NCBI GenBank assembly: GCA_020849655.1
Contig: JADLFU010000177.1
Coordinates: forward strand, 1-36,974
Length of the DNA stretch: 36,974 nucleotides
From: Polyangiaceae bacterium
GTDB lineage: Bacteria; Myxococcota_A; Polyangia; Polyangiales; Polyangiaceae
Reading direction: 5' to 3'
Position numbers and translations under genes: made by a program. Each line of letters starts with the position of its first letter. Position 1 is the stretch's first letter. A model generated the notes under the pieces. That model worked only from the letters and a program-made list of their open reading frames with translations, made no database searches and was not told where the DNA came from. Positions 1 to 9,800 of this stretch are shown here, piece after piece.

Positions 1-1989
1 CCTCGCGGCGGGCGGGGGGGCCGCGTGACGGGCGGCGGCGCGGCGCTTTCCGCCTGTCAGCGCCGACGCGACGATCCAAACAAAACCAACTACAGCCGCG
101 ACGGCCCCTACCGCGCCGACGCCGACGACGGCGCCGATCTTCCGCCACGGGATCTCGAACGACGGGCCGTCGTCGACGGGCGTCGGGGCGGGCGCGCCGG
201 GGACGGGCGTCGGAGGGGGCGCGCCGGGGACGGGCGGCGCGGCGGGCGGGACGGTGACGACGGCGGGCTTCGGCTCGGCGACGGTCGCGGGATCGCCGAG
301 GTCGAGGCGCCCCGCGCCGAACATCGTGTCGTGCCCCGCGGGGCCGAGATCCTTCGCGCGGGACAGGAGCACGCTCACGATCTCGCTGCGCGTGTACTGT
401 GGGAACCTCCCCCACAGGAGCGCCGCCGCGCCCGCCACGTGCGGCGCCGCCGCGCTCGTGCCGCTGAACGTCCCCTTGAACACGAGGCTGGAGACGCTCG
501 ACGGCGCGGAGATCTCGGGCTTCGCGCGGCCGTCCTCCGTCGGCCCGAGCGAGCTGTACGACGCGAGCTTGTCGGTGCTCCAGTCGACGGCGCCGACCGC
601 GACCGCGCCGACCGCGTCGCTCGGCGACGAGAGGCTGCCGACCGGCGTCGGGTAGTCTATTTTCGCGGCGCCCCGCACGTCGAGGATGAACGTCGCCGGC
701 GCGGCGCCGGCCTTCGCCATCAGCCCGACGTAGTACGTCCCGCCCGCCTGCACACGCGTCGTCAGCACCTCCTGCGGCTGGCGGAAGACGAGGTTGTTGT
801 TCTCGCTGCGGGCGAGCTCGTTCATCCGCGCGTCGAACAGGTAGAGATCGTAGTTGGAGACCCGGCTCGCGCCCCACTCGCCCCACGTGAACGTGATCTT
901 GAGGTCGGGGTCGTCCTCCTGGGTGAAGCGCATCGCGGTCTTGCCGGGCGCGAACTCGTGCCACCCGGCCTTGCCGGTCAGCTTGCCGCGGTGGAACCGC
1001 AGCGCCTCGTTGCCCGCCGAGTTGACCCACAGGATGCCCTGCTTCGCGAGCTGATCGATGCGCTGCTGCTGCCTGCCCTTGCCGTTGCGCGGGCCCGTGA
1101 GCGTCCCGGCGGAGTGGCTGATGACGCGGACGCCCTGCCCGACGAGCCAGTTGACGGCGGCGTCCCAGTCCTCGGCGCCGCACGCGATGAACAGCTGCGC
1201 GTCGGGCGCCATCTCGTGGATGATCTCGGCGGCCGCGACGCCGTGCAGGCCGTCGCCGTCGAGGCTCCTGCCGCCCGCGCCGACGCAGCCCTTCATCCAC
1301 AGCGAGGTGTTCGCCGGGAGCGCGGTGCCGACGAAGCGCGACGCCTGCGAGACGACCGGATCGAGGACGCCCACCTTCACGCCGGCGCCGCGGAACCCGG
1401 CCTTCTGCCAGTCGGCCGCGCGGGTCTTCTTCACGCCCTCGGTCGAGCCCGTCCTGTAGGCCTGGGGGCGCTCGGTGGGCACGATGCCGCGCACCTCATC
1501 GAGCTGCGTGAAGCCGGTGAGCAGCTCGTCGGGGCTCTTGCCCGCGGCGACCTCCTCCTCGATCTTCGACCACGGCACCGCGACGTTCAGCTGGTGGTCG
1601 TCGCGCCCGGTCACGCGCCCGCCGCGCCGCTCGATCTCCGCCTCCAGCTCCTTCGGCTCGTCGCTCTCTGTCAGGATCGTGAAGATCAGCTCGTCGCCGG
1701 AATTGAGCAGCCCGCGGGTCCTGGCGAGCTCCTTCGCGCGGGGCAGCCCGCCCACCGTGTACGCGACCGCGAACTCCTTCAGCAGGCTGCCGAGCTTGGG
1801 GTCCCTCGAGAGCTTCTCGAGCTTCGGGTGCTTGCGCGCGAGCTCGTCGATGCTCGTGGTGAGCGCCGGCGCGGGCGACAGGGGCGCGGCCGACTGTCGT
1901 CGCGCGACGATCGCCGCGCCGACCGCCGTCGCCGCGCCGAGGCCGACGAGGGCAGAGGCGAGGACCGTCCGGCGACGCTCCGGCGTCAC
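1..1989 (-). CDS. Subtilisin-like (S8) serine protease, membrane anchored, C-terminus cut by window edge
   Basis: Secreted serine endopeptidase with 663 residues visible and no stop before base 1. The catalytic triad is seen as Asp210 (VGVLDPVV), His249 (GLHGVAA) and Ser512 (SGTSAAAPHVAG), with the oxyanion Asn327 in SAGNEA. An arginine-led hydrophobic N-terminus (ERRRTVLASALVGLG) is a signal anchor or Tat-like signal. Residues about 30-190 look like a propeptide. The gap between Asn327 and Ser512 is 185 residues, far above the roughly 66 of subtilisin; it holds a beta-rich insert with YDLYLFDA and TYYVGLMA, like a PPC or jelly-roll domain. After the catalytic domain come a Pro-rich linker, a transmembrane helix (about 76-140 on the + strand) and a basic tail. 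The start is GTG with GAGG six bases upstream; a stop codon in frame further upstream excludes a longer N-terminus. The natural substrate is unknown. Confidence 0.9.
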   Translation of the reverse strand, partial: MTPERRRTVLASALVGLGAATAVGAAIVARRQSAAPLSPAPALTTSIDELARKHPKLEKLSRDPKLGSLLKEFAVAYTVGGLPRAKELARTRGLLNSGDELIFTILTESDEPKELEAEIERRGGRVTGRDDHQLNVAVPWSKIEEEVAAGKSPDELLTGFTQLDEVRGIVPTERPQAYRTGSTEGVKKTRAADWQKAGFRGAGVKVGVLDPVVSQASRFVGTALPANTSLWMKGCVGAGGRSLDGDGLHGVAAAEIIHEMAPDAQLFIACGAEDWDAAVNWLVGQGVRVISHSAGTLTGPRNGKGRQQQRIDQLAKQGILWVNSAGNEALRFHRGKLTGKAGWHEFAPGKTAMRFTQEDDPDLKITFTWGEWGASRVSNYDLYLFDARMNELARSENNNLVFRQPQEVLTTRVQAGGTYYVGLMAKAGAAPATFILDVRGAAKIDYPTPVGSLSSPSDAVGAVAVGAVDWSTDKLASYSSLGPTEDGRAKPEISAPSSVSSLVFKGTFSGTSAAAPHVAGAAALLWGRFPQYTRSEIVSVLLSRAKDLGPAGHDTMFGAGRLDLGDPATVAEPKPAVVTVPPAAPPVPGAPPPTPVPGAPAPTPVDDGPSFEIPWRKIGAVVGVGAVGAVAAVVGFVWIVASALTGGKRRAAARHAAPPPAAR

Positions 1990-2100
1990 GGCGCACCTCG
2001 CGCGAGCGCCGTGGCCGAGGCGACCTGCTCACGCGGAGGCGGCGCCCACGTCGTCGACGCGCACGACCACACGAGGCACGCGACGGCTGGGCGCATCTGG

Positions 2101-2832
2101 TCAGAAGTAGCCCGCGACGCCGAGCGTGCCCATCACCTGGTACTGAAACTTCGTGTCGAACGCGGAGATCGTGTTGCCCGCGATGCGCACGCGGTCCTCG
2201 AGCTTGTCGGAGATGCTCGGGTTGAACGATCCGCGCGCGCTGATGGGGATGCGCAGATCGAACCCCGGGATGGGCAGCTTGACCTCCGCGCCGACGCCGA
2301 ACGTCCAGTACGAGTAGTTGTCGACGTAGCCGCCGACGGGGGCGAGCTGACCTCGCCCGTCCTTCGAGGAGTAGGTCGCGGCCGCGCCGCTCGCGCGGAT
2401 GAACTCCTTGCCGACGAGCACGTACGGCGCGAACAGCGGCACCGGCATCACGCCCTTCAGGAGCACCGGGATCTGCGTCGCGTCGTGCTGGATCTCGACC
2501 TCGAACGGGTAGACCACGCCGTTGACCGTGAGATCGATGTCGCCCTTGCCGCGCGACGTGCGCTTGATGAAGTCGACCTCGAGCCCGAGGAACTTGATGA
2601 CGCGCACGTCGAGCATCAGCCCGTAGCCGAAGCTCGTGCCGCCGAACCCGGGGTACACGTCGCCGGCGGGCTTGCCGCCGATCGTCTTGTCGCCCGGTTT
2701 GCCCAGGAAATTGGCGCCGTACGCGACCATCGGCCCGACGCCGAACTCGACGAGATCGAGCGCGTGGCTCTCGGTCGGGGTGAGCCAGGCGAGGGCGCAA
2801 GCGGCGACGGCGGCGACGGAGCGGAGGCGCAT
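2101..2832 (-). CDS. Putative outer-membrane beta-barrel protein
   Basis: 243-residue exported protein. The N-terminus (MRLRSVAAVAACALAWL, then ESHA) is a signal peptide with cleavage expected near SHA-LD. The mature part alternates hydrophobic and polar residues with Gly and aromatic turns (VEFGVGPMVAYGANFLG, GFGGTSFGYGLML) and ends in VMGTLGVAGYF. A terminal Phe after an aromatic/Gly strand is typical of proteins assembled in the outer membrane by BAM. The frame stays open upstream to 3018, but that part is Arg-rich and overlaps prfC. The ATG at 2832 is preceded by TAAGGT about eight bases away and starts a clean signal peptide. It is divergent from prfC (100 bp apart) and lies 111 bp upstream of the protease on the same strand. 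The family is not recognised more precisely. Confidence 0.75.
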   Translation of the reverse strand: MRLRSVAAVAACALAWLTPTESHALDLVEFGVGPMVAYGANFLGKPGDKTIGGKPAGDVYPGFGGTSFGYGLMLDVRVIKFLGLEVDFIKRTSRGKGDIDLTVNGVVYPFEVEIQHDATQIPVLLKGVMPVPLFAPYVLVGKEFIRASGAAATYSSKDGRGQLAPVGGYVDNYSYWTFGVGAEVKLPIPGFDLRIPISARGSFNPSISDKLEDRVRIAGNTISAFDTKFQYQVMGTLGVAGYF

Positions 2833-2932
2833 GGCGGCGACCTTACGGCAGGCCCGACGCTCGGTCGAGGGGCGAGCGCGCCGCCGCGCGCGCTTGCGTC
2901 CCCGCCGCGCGAGAGTGTAAGCGGGCGCGGCC

Positions 2933-4567
2933 ATGTCGACCGAGCTCGCGCGGGAGGTCCGTCGTCGCAAGACGTTCGCGATCATCAGCCACCCCGACGC
3001 GGGCAAGACGACGCTCACCGAGAAGCTGCTGCTCTACGGGGGCGCCATCCACCTCGCCGGCGCGGTGAAGGCGAAGAAGGGCCGCGCGGGCACCGTCTCC
3101 GACTGGATGGACATGGAGCGCGAGCGCGGCATCTCGATCACGTCGAGCGTGCTGCAGTTTCCTTACAAGGGGTTCTCGATGAACCTCCTCGACACGCCCG
3201 GCCACGCCGACTTCAGCGAGGACACCTACCGCACGCTGCACGCCGCCGACTCGGCCGTGATGCTGCTCGACTGCGCGAAGGGCGTCGAGGCGCAGACGAA
3301 GAAGCTGTTCCGCGTCTGCCACCGGCGGCGCATGCCGATCTTCACGTTCGTCAACAAGCTCGACAGGCCGGGGCGCGATCCGTTCGATCTCGTCGGCGAG
3401 GTCGAGAGCGTGCTCGGGATAGGCTGCTACCCGGTGACGTGGCCGGTCTACGCGGGCGCCGAGTTTCGCGGGGTGTACAACCGGCTGGAGCGGCGGGTCA
3501 TCCTGTTCCGCGCGGGCGACGGCGCGACGGGCGCGTCCGAGGTCGCGATGGCGGTCGCGGGGATCGACGATCCGAAGATCGCGGCCGAGATCGGCGACGC
3601 CGCGCACCGCGAGCTCTGCGACCAGCTCGAGCTGCTCGACGCCGCCGGCGACGGGTTCGACCGCGAGCGCTTCGCGCGGGGCGAGGTCTCGCCGATGTTC
3701 TTCGGCAGCGCGTACAACAACTTCGGCGTCGAGCCGTTCCTCGACGCGTTCCTCGAGATGATCCCGCCGCCGCTCGGGCGCCGCACGTCGAGGGGAGAGC
3801 TCGCGCCGGACGCCGACGAGTTCTCCGCGTTCGTCTTCAAGATCCAAGCGAACATGGACAAGGCCCACCGCGATCGCATGGCGTTCCTGCGGGTCTGCTC
3901 GGGCAAGTTCGAGCGCGGGATGAAGGTGCGCCACGTCCGCACCGGGCGCGACATGCGCCTCGCGAACCCCACGCAGTTCATGGCGCAGGAGCGCACGATC
4001 GTCGAGGAGGGCTACGCGGGCGACGTGCTCGGCATCTACGATCCCGGCGTGTTCGAGATCGGCGACACGCTGACCTCTGGCGCGAGCTTCACGTTCGACG
4101 AGATCCCGTCGTTCGCGCCCGAGCGGTTCACGCGGGTCGTGCTCGTCGATCCGATGAAGCGCAAGCAGCTGAAGAAGGGCCTCGACGAGCTCGCGCAGGA
4201 GGGCAGCGTGCAGCTGTTCCGGCCGCCCGAGGGGCGCGACGGCGACGCGGTGATCGGCGCGGTCGGCGAGCTGCAGTTCGAGGTGACGAAGCACCGGCTC
4301 GAGACCGAGTACAAGGTCGACGTGCGCCTCGAGGATCTCCCGTTCGAGTTCGCCCGGTGGGTCGAGCGCGTCGACGCGAAGAGCAAGGAGCCGATCGAGC
4401 TCCTGCGGTTCGAGCGCGAGCGCGCGGGCTCCGGGTTCCTCGACGTGCGCGGCCGGCCGGTGGTGCTGTTCAAGGGAGACTGGCAGCTCGAGATCGCGAC
4501 GCGCGAGTTCAAGGAGCTGGTGTTCAAGGAGACGGTGTCCGGCGTCGCCGCGGCGCTGGAGGGCTGA
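2933..4567 (+). CDS. prfC: Peptide chain release factor 3 (RF3)
   Basis: Class II release factor, a translational GTPase that recycles RF1/RF2 from the ribosome after peptide release. The 544 residues compare with 529 in E. coli. GTPase motifs are visible: G1 SHPDAGKTT (residues 19-27), a switch I region ending in RGISITSS, G3 DTPGHADF and G4 NKLD. The loop AKKGRAGTVSDWMDMERERG is the RF3 form, which separates it from EF-G, EF-Tu and TypA. Domains II and III follow (FKIQANMDKAHRDRMAF; VGELQFEV). The ATG at 2933 gives the expected N-terminus with TELAREVRRRKTFAIISHPD. Its stop TGA overlaps the ATG of the next lipoprotein gene by one base, so the two are likely cotranslated, although no functional link is known. 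Confidence 0.97.
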   Translation: MSTELAREVRRRKTFAIISHPDAGKTTLTEKLLLYGGAIHLAGAVKAKKGRAGTVSDWMDMERERGISITSSVLQFPYKGFSMNLLDTPGHADFSEDTYRTLHAADSAVMLLDCAKGVEAQTKKLFRVCHRRRMPIFTFVNKLDRPGRDPFDLVGEVESVLGIGCYPVTWPVYAGAEFRGVYNRLERRVILFRAGDGATGASEVAMAVAGIDDPKIAAEIGDAAHRELCDQLELLDAAGDGFDRERFARGEVSPMFFGSAYNNFGVEPFLDAFLEMIPPPLGRRTSRGELAPDADEFSAFVFKIQANMDKAHRDRMAFLRVCSGKFERGMKVRHVRTGRDMRLANPTQFMAQERTIVEEGYAGDVLGIYDPGVFEIGDTLTSGASFTFDEIPSFAPERFTRVVLVDPMKRKQLKKGLDELAQEGSVQLFRPPEGRDGDAVIGAVGELQFEVTKHRLETEYKVDVRLEDLPFEFARWVERVDAKSKEPIELLRFERERAGSGFLDVRGRPVVLFKGDWQLEIATREFKELVFKETVSGVAAALEG

Positions 4568-5034
4568 TGCGGCGGGCGCACGGAGCGCTGTTGCTGGCGG
4601 GCGCGGCGGTGGTGGGGCCGGGCTGCAAGTCATCCTCCGAGGCGACGACCACGAGCGCGCCCGCCGCGTCGTCGAGCGCGCCCGCCGCGTCGTCGAGCGC
4701 GCCCGCCGCGTCGTCGAGCGCGCCCGCCGCGTCGTCGAGCGCGTCCGCGGAGGCGACGGCGTCCGCGGCGCCGAGCGCGAGCCAGTCATCGGCGCCCCGC
4801 GCGCCGATGAAGGCGTGCAAGACGGACGACGACTGCGTCCCCAAGACCTGCTGTCACGCGACCGAGTGCACGCTCGCCGACAGGGCGCCGAGCTGCGAGA
4901 AGGCGCGCTGCGGCAAGAAGCGAGACAAGACCCTCGACCACGGGGGCAAGTGTGTGTGCACCGACGGCACCTGCCGCGCGTTCACCGCCCGGCTCCCGCG
5001 GGGGATCCGCGACATGGGGCGAGACCCCTTCTGA
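4567..5034 (+). CDS. Small Cys-rich lipoprotein with Ser/Ala/Pro repeat linker
   Basis: 155-residue predicted lipoprotein. A short signal (MRRAHGALLLAGAAVVGPGC) ends in the lipobox cysteine, Cys20. Then comes a low-complexity Ser/Ala/Pro/Thr linker made by a tandem DNA repeat (4657-4740). The C-terminal 70 residues hold eleven cysteines in a compact pattern (KACKTDDDC, KTCCHATEC, CEKARC, KCVCTDGTCR), which suggests a small disulfide-rich domain exposed in the periplasm or at the surface. Similar Cys-rich modules are frequent on myxobacterial lipoproteins; no function is assigned. The start ATG shares one base with the prfC stop (TGATG). The gene converges on the VWA lipoprotein with 18 bp between stop codons. 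Confidence 0.8.
   Translation: MRRAHGALLLAGAAVVGPGCKSSSEATTTSAPAASSSAPAASSSAPAASSSAPAASSSASAEATASAAPSASQSSAPRAPMKACKTDDDCVPKTCCHATECTLADRAPSCEKARCGKKRDKTLDHGGKCVCTDGTCRAFTARLPRGIRDMGRDPF
4657..4740 (+). repeat. Tandem repeat, 21 bp x 4, in frame
   Basis: Four exact copies of a 21-base unit beginning gcgcccgccgcgtcg, encoding Ala-Pro-Ala-Ala-Ser-Ser-Ser. A partial fifth copy starts at 4741 (gcgtccgcgg). Perfect identity between copies suggests recent slippage or ongoing length variation in the lipoprotein linker. Confidence 0.95.
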
Positions 5035-5052
5035 CGCTCCCCGCGGACGGTG

Positions 5053-6261
5053 TCACTCGGGCTGGACGATCTTCGTCTCGCAGCCGAACTCTACGTTCAC
5101 CGCCGCGGACGGATCGGCCTGGATCTTCGCGCAGGTGGCGCCGCAGAGCAGGATCTTCGACTTGTCATCGTTGTACTGCCAGCCGTTGGCGCCGCCCGCG
5201 CAGGGCTTCGTGGCGTCCTGCAGGATCGTCTCCTCCGCACCGCCCGCGCCCGGCGTGTAAACGACGTTGACCTTGTTAGGATCGAGCGTCGAGCCCGACG
5301 GCGGCTTCGGCACGCCGAGCTCGCACGCCACCTTCGAGGCCGCGGTCTTCGCGATCTCCTCGAACACGGGGCCGAAGTCCGTCAGGCAGATGGGGAACCA
5401 CTTGCCGCCGGTGAGCTTCGCGGTCGCGATGTGCTCGGCGCCGGTGTTGACCGCGTTCTTGCCGCACTTGGGGGTCTCCGTCGGGAAGGCGGGCGCGCCC
5501 ATCACCGGGTAGACGACGTAGTTGCGCTTCGCCGCCGTGCCGAACTGCCCGCCGGGCTTCGCGAGCAGCTGCTTGTCGAAGTCGGCGGCCTTCAGCGCCG
5601 AGTTGTCGTCGGTGATCGGGATGAACACCTTCAGCGCGTCCTTGCGCAGGAAATCCGCCCACTGCTTGTCGCCGCTCGTCACGCTGTACGTCGAGAGGAA
5701 GAGCGACAGCACGTTCGTCGACGCGACGAGCTGGTTCGACGTGCGGAACGTGGGCGGCTTCGACGCGCAGGACGCCCCGCCGAGCGGCGCCGGCACGCAG
5801 ACGTCGTACTTGCCGGTGCCGACCTTCGCCATCATCACGACGCGGTAGTCGAGCTTCGTCTTGTCGAGGAACCCCGAGAGCTTGTTGACGTTCGCCTTCA
5901 CGTTGGCGATGTCGTCGCTCATGCTGCCCGACTGATCGACGCCGATGATGACGTCGATGGGCACCTTCGTCGCGGCGGCCTGGGTCTTCGCGCACGCGGC
6001 CTGCCCGCCGGCCCCCGCCTCGCCCGCGCCGCCGCCGGTCGCGACGAAGCCGCCGCCCTTGCCCGACTTGCCCGCGGCTCCTGCGGTCGCGGTCGCGCCC
6101 CCGGCCCCGCCCGCCACGGCGCCCCCCGCCCCGCCGCCGGCGCTCGCGCCCGCGCTCGCGCCGGGATCGTTCGTCGCGGAGTCTTCGAGCTCGGCGCCCG
6201 CGCTCCCGCAGGCGAGCAGCGTGAGGATCGAACCGGCGAAACCTAGGCGGAGGTACGTCAT
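5053..6261 (-). CDS. von Willebrand factor A domain lipoprotein
   Basis: 402-residue lipoprotein. The signal peptide ends at lipobox LLAC (Cys18). Residues 30-85 form a Gly/Ala-rich linker (GGAGG-type). The VWA domain starts near residue 100 with PIDVIIGVDQSGSM, whose Asp109-x-Ser111-x-Ser113 is the MIDAS metal-binding motif. A later PITDDNS is in the position of the MIDAS Asp strand. The C-terminal part has several cysteine pairs (CELGVP, KPCAG, LLCGATC) and probably an extra disulfide-bonded module. VWA domains bind protein ligands through the metal; in myxobacteria they are common on surface lipoproteins. The ATG at 6261 was chosen because the signal peptide begins there and GGTGGGG lies just upstream. 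The longer reading to 6351 is Arg-rich and overlaps the divergent hemerythrin gene. Confidence 0.9.
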   Translation of the reverse strand: MTYLRLGFAGSILTLLACGSAGAELEDSATNDPGASAGASAGGGAGGAVAGGAGGATATAGAAGKSGKGGGFVATGGGAGEAGAGGQAACAKTQAAATKVPIDVIIGVDQSGSMSDDIANVKANVNKLSGFLDKTKLDYRVVMMAKVGTGKYDVCVPAPLGGASCASKPPTFRTSNQLVASTNVLSLFLSTYSVTSGDKQWADFLRKDALKVFIPITDDNSALKAADFDKQLLAKPGGQFGTAAKRNYVVYPVMGAPAFPTETPKCGKNAVNTGAEHIATAKLTGGKWFPICLTDFGPVFEEIAKTAASKVACELGVPKPPSGSTLDPNKVNVVYTPGAGGAEETILQDATKPCAGGANGWQYNDDKSKILLCGATCAKIQADPSAAVNVEFGCETKIVQPE

Positions 6262-6328
6262 GCCCCCACCATACCGGAGCCCGCGGCCGTGTCGATCGCG
6301 ACGCCGAGTTGGGCTAGGGTCGGGCAGA

Positions 6329-6814
6329 GTGGCCGAGCCGACCGACGACACCCTCCTCTCGCTCGAGCACGATCACGCGGAGCTGCACCGCTCGGTCGTC
6401 GAGCTCGGTTCGCTCGCGCGCGCGCTGCGCGCCGGGCAGGGCTCGGTCGACGACGCGCGCGCCCAGCTGATCGATCTCGTCGCCGTCCTCTCCGAGGATC
6501 TCTTCGGGCACTTCTCGCGCGAGGAGGAGGTGCTCTTCCCCTACGTGCAGGCCGCGGTGCCGGAGCTCTCGGGCGAGGTGCAGGCGCTGGTCACCGGGCA
6601 CGACGCGGTCTGCGGGGCGCTCGCGCGGCTCGCGCGGCTCGCCCAGTCGGACGCGGTCGCGTCGCAGATCTCGCTCGTGTGCGCCGCGGCCGACCGGGTC
6701 GCGGAGGGGTACACGGCCCACGCCCGCGACGAGCGGGCGCTGCTCTCCTCCCTGGCGACGAGGCTGACGCCCGCCCAGCGCGCCGAGCTCACGGAGCGCG
6801 CGAGGGGCCTGTGA
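6329..6814 (+). CDS. Hemerythrin HHE-domain protein
   Basis: 161-residue four-helix-bundle protein of the hemerythrin/HHE family, which binds a di-iron centre and serves in O2 or NO sensing, iron storage or oxidative-stress protection. Putative iron ligands are seen in order: His in LEHDHAELHRS, His and Glu in FGHFSREEEVLFPY, His in VTGHDAV, and His with Glu in YTAHARDERA. No other domain is attached, and without a signal peptide it should be cytoplasmic. The start is GTG at 6329 (VAEPTDDTLL). The TGA stop overlaps the GTG start of the RCC1 lipoprotein (GTGA, 6811-6814), so translation is coupled. It is divergent from the VWA lipoprotein with 67 bp between starts. Confidence 0.88.
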   Translation: MAEPTDDTLLSLEHDHAELHRSVVELGSLARALRAGQGSVDDARAQLIDLVAVLSEDLFGHFSREEEVLFPYVQAAVPELSGEVQALVTGHDAVCGALARLARLAQSDAVASQISLVCAAADRVAEGYTAHARDERALLSSLATRLTPAQRAELTERARGL

Positions 6815-9800
6815 TCCGCGCCCGCCTGAGAGGGGCGGTCCTCTCTCTCCTCCTGCTCGCGTCGGCGTGCGCCGAGCGCCCCGCGACGGCGATCGTGTTC
6901 GGCCTGAGCGCGGAGCCTCGTGTCCCGGAGGAGCTCGACGAGGTGACGGTGTCGCTCGGTCGAGGCGACGTGGCGACGTTCGGGAAGACGTACTCGCTGC
7001 CGAGCCAGAGCGCGCCGCTCCCGGGGACGATCACCGCCGACGCGAGCGACGATCCCGGCGGGCCGCCCGTGCGGATCGTCGTGCGGGCGCGCAGCACGAA
7101 GACGGGCGACTTCATCGAGAAGAGCGCCCGCGTGCGCGCCACGGCGGAGAAGACCAAGCTCCTGCGCGTCCGGCTGCAGTACGCGTGTCTCGGCAAGCTG
7201 TGTGAGCCCGGCAGCACCTGCTTCGACGGCGCGTGCCGCTCCGACGAGGTCGACGGCGCGTCGCTGCCCGAGTTCGAGTCGAGCGCCGCAGCCGGCGAGC
7301 CCGCCGGCTGCTTCGACGAGGCGCGCTGCCTCGCGGGCGGCGTGCCCCAGGCGCTCGTCGACTGCTCGTTCGAGACGACCCTCGCGCCCGGCAGCTACAA
7401 CGTGGGGATCTGGTGGGCGGGCGCGGCCGTCCCGGTCGTCCTGGAACCAGACAAAGCTTACACTGTCAGCGGCAAGAAGGTCACCCTCTCCGACGCGCTC
7501 TGCGCCTCCACGGCCGTCGATAGAGTGGTGCTCTCTCCCGCGTGCCCTACCAAGTCGGCGCCCGTCTGCGCGAGCTCGAGCGCCCACGGAGGCGCGCCCG
7601 GAGCCGCCGGGAGCGCGGGCAGGGGAGGCGCGGGAGGCGCCGGCAGCGGAGGTGCTGGCAACGGAGGGGCTGGCAACGGAGGGGCTGGCAGCGGAGGGGC
7701 TGGCAACGGAGGGGCTGGCAACGGAGGCGCAGGCAGCGGAGGCGCCGGCAGCGGAGGTGCTGGCAACGGAGGCGCCGGCAGCGGAGGCGCCGGCAACGGA
7801 GGCGCTGGCAACGGAGGCGCTGGCGCAGGCAGCGGAGGCGCAGGAAGCGGAGGAGCTGGCGCAGGCGGCGCAGGCAACGGAGGCGCCGGCAACGGAGGCG
7901 CCGGCAACGGTGGCGCCGGCAACGGTGGCGCTGGCGCAGGCGGCGCAGGCACCGGCGGCGCAGGCAACGGTGGCGCTGGCAACGGTGGCACGGGGGGCGC
8001 CGGTGGCGCAGGCAACGGCGGTGCCGGCGGGGGCGGGCTCGTGACCCAGCCGAAGCAGGGGTTCCGCGTGCTCGACGCGGGGCCGTACGCCGTGTGCGTC
8101 GTGAAGGCGAGCGGCGAGCTGTATTGCTGGGGCACCGACAGTTATCTCACGAAGTTCTACCCGGTGGGCACTCCCCCAGGCCCCGGGAACGTGGCGACGC
8201 CGATCAAGCTGGCGGGCGTGCCTCTCCTCGCCGCGGTCTCCGTCGGCGACGCCTTCCTCTGCGGCGTGGACCTCGTCGGGGGCGTACCGTGCTGGGGTGC
8301 CAACTGGGCAGGGCAGCTCGGCCGCGTCGACTCCTCGGCCGCGCTCGGCGAAGTGCCCCTACCGTCCGCCGCGGTGGACGTCCGCGCCGTCGAGCAATCG
8401 GGCGCCTGCGCGCTCTTGCAGACGGGCGACGTGTACTGTTGGGGCACGGACAGCGGGGGCGGCGAGCTCGGGCAGGGAGCGGGCGCCGGACGGTTGCTGC
8501 CCACCCGGGTGGCGCTCCCGCCGGGCGACCCCGTGGTGCAGCTCGCCGGTCAGGGCCCGATCTGCGCGCTGACGGGCGGCGGAGACGTTCACTGCTGGGG
8601 CCGCGGGATCTTCTCCCCGACCAAGCTCGCGAGCGGCGTGGACGAGGTCGTGGTGCAGCCCGGCGTCGCCGTCTTCACGCGCGCGGGGAGCGACGTCACG
8701 ATGTTCCCCCTCTCGAACCTGCAACCTGGCGTCCCGGTGCCCCATGGCGCCATCGTCGACGGGATGGTGGCCCGCTTCGACTCGCTGTGCCTCCACGACG
8801 TGGGCAAGGCCAGGCTGCGCTGCTCCTCGTCGCCCCTCACGCCCGGCACCTTCACCACGGATCCGGGCGTCGCCGGGGACATGCCAGTCGCCGCGAGCGG
8901 CTTCGCGTCGGCGCACTACGCGACGGGCGGCGCCACCTGCGCGCGCACGTCGTCCGGGGAGGTGCTCTGCTGGGGCGACGACTACACGGGCATGCTCGGC
9001 GTCGATCGACCCGAGGATCGCCCCGCGCCGGTGTCCGTGCCCTCGTTCACGGCGAAGTCGCTCGGCGCCGACGTCACGAGGACGCTGGCCATCTCGTCGT
9101 CCGGGGGCCTCGCGCGCTGGGGCCTCATCGCCGACACCTCGCCGCTCTCGCCCAGCCCGTCGACCTTCACTGGGAGCGGAGGGGTGCGCGTCCAGCCTGG
9201 CCCCGAGTACGACGTCGTGCTCTCGAGCGACGGGACGCTCAGCGCCATCCGTTACAACTCGAGCATGGCCGCGCCGATGGGGACCTGGCTCCACCAGCAG
9301 GGCCCAGGGTTCGTCGGCGTGACCGGGTCGTACACTTTCAAGGCAGGCGTCACCGGCTCCACGCTGTGGGGATACTCCGACAACGGATCGTCCTTCCTCG
9401 AGTTCGGAGACCCGTCGAAGGTGTGGGCCTCGGGGGAGACCGCCTCCCGCGCGCTGCCCGAGGTGATGACCTCGTTCGTCGGCGGCGGGGACGGCGCCTG
9501 CGCCATCGGGGCGAGCGGGGAGCTCTACTGCTGGGGCTGCAACGACAGCTGCAGCGATCGCTTCGGAGCGGTGGGGGATCTGGAGGTCCCCACGAAGGTC
9601 TCCAAGCCCAGCGCGGAGGCCGTCGCCTCGGTGTGCCTGGGCTTCGACTACATGTGCGCGCGCACCTCTCCGTCGGGGCTCGTCGCCTGCCGCGGGCGCA
9701 ACACCTACGGCGCCCTCGGGGACGGCACCACCATCGACAGCTCGGACTACAAGACGGTCGCGGTGCCGCCCTCGGCGGGCCTCGCGTGCGGCCCCTTGTT

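Noticed and set aside
2833-3018. Longer N-terminus of the barrel protein
   Set aside because: It would overlap prfC, is Arg-rich and would bury the signal peptide; the ATG at 2832 has a good ribosome-binding site.
25-5034. A 1669-codon open frame on the + strand from 25
   Set aside because: It is a chance open frame antisense to the protease and barrel genes and out of frame with prfC; only its last part (from 4567) is a real gene. The rest is Arg-rich shadow text.
7624-8037. CRISPR-like array
   Set aside because: The units are directly adjacent, about 15 bases long, in frame and without unique spacers: a coding minisatellite.
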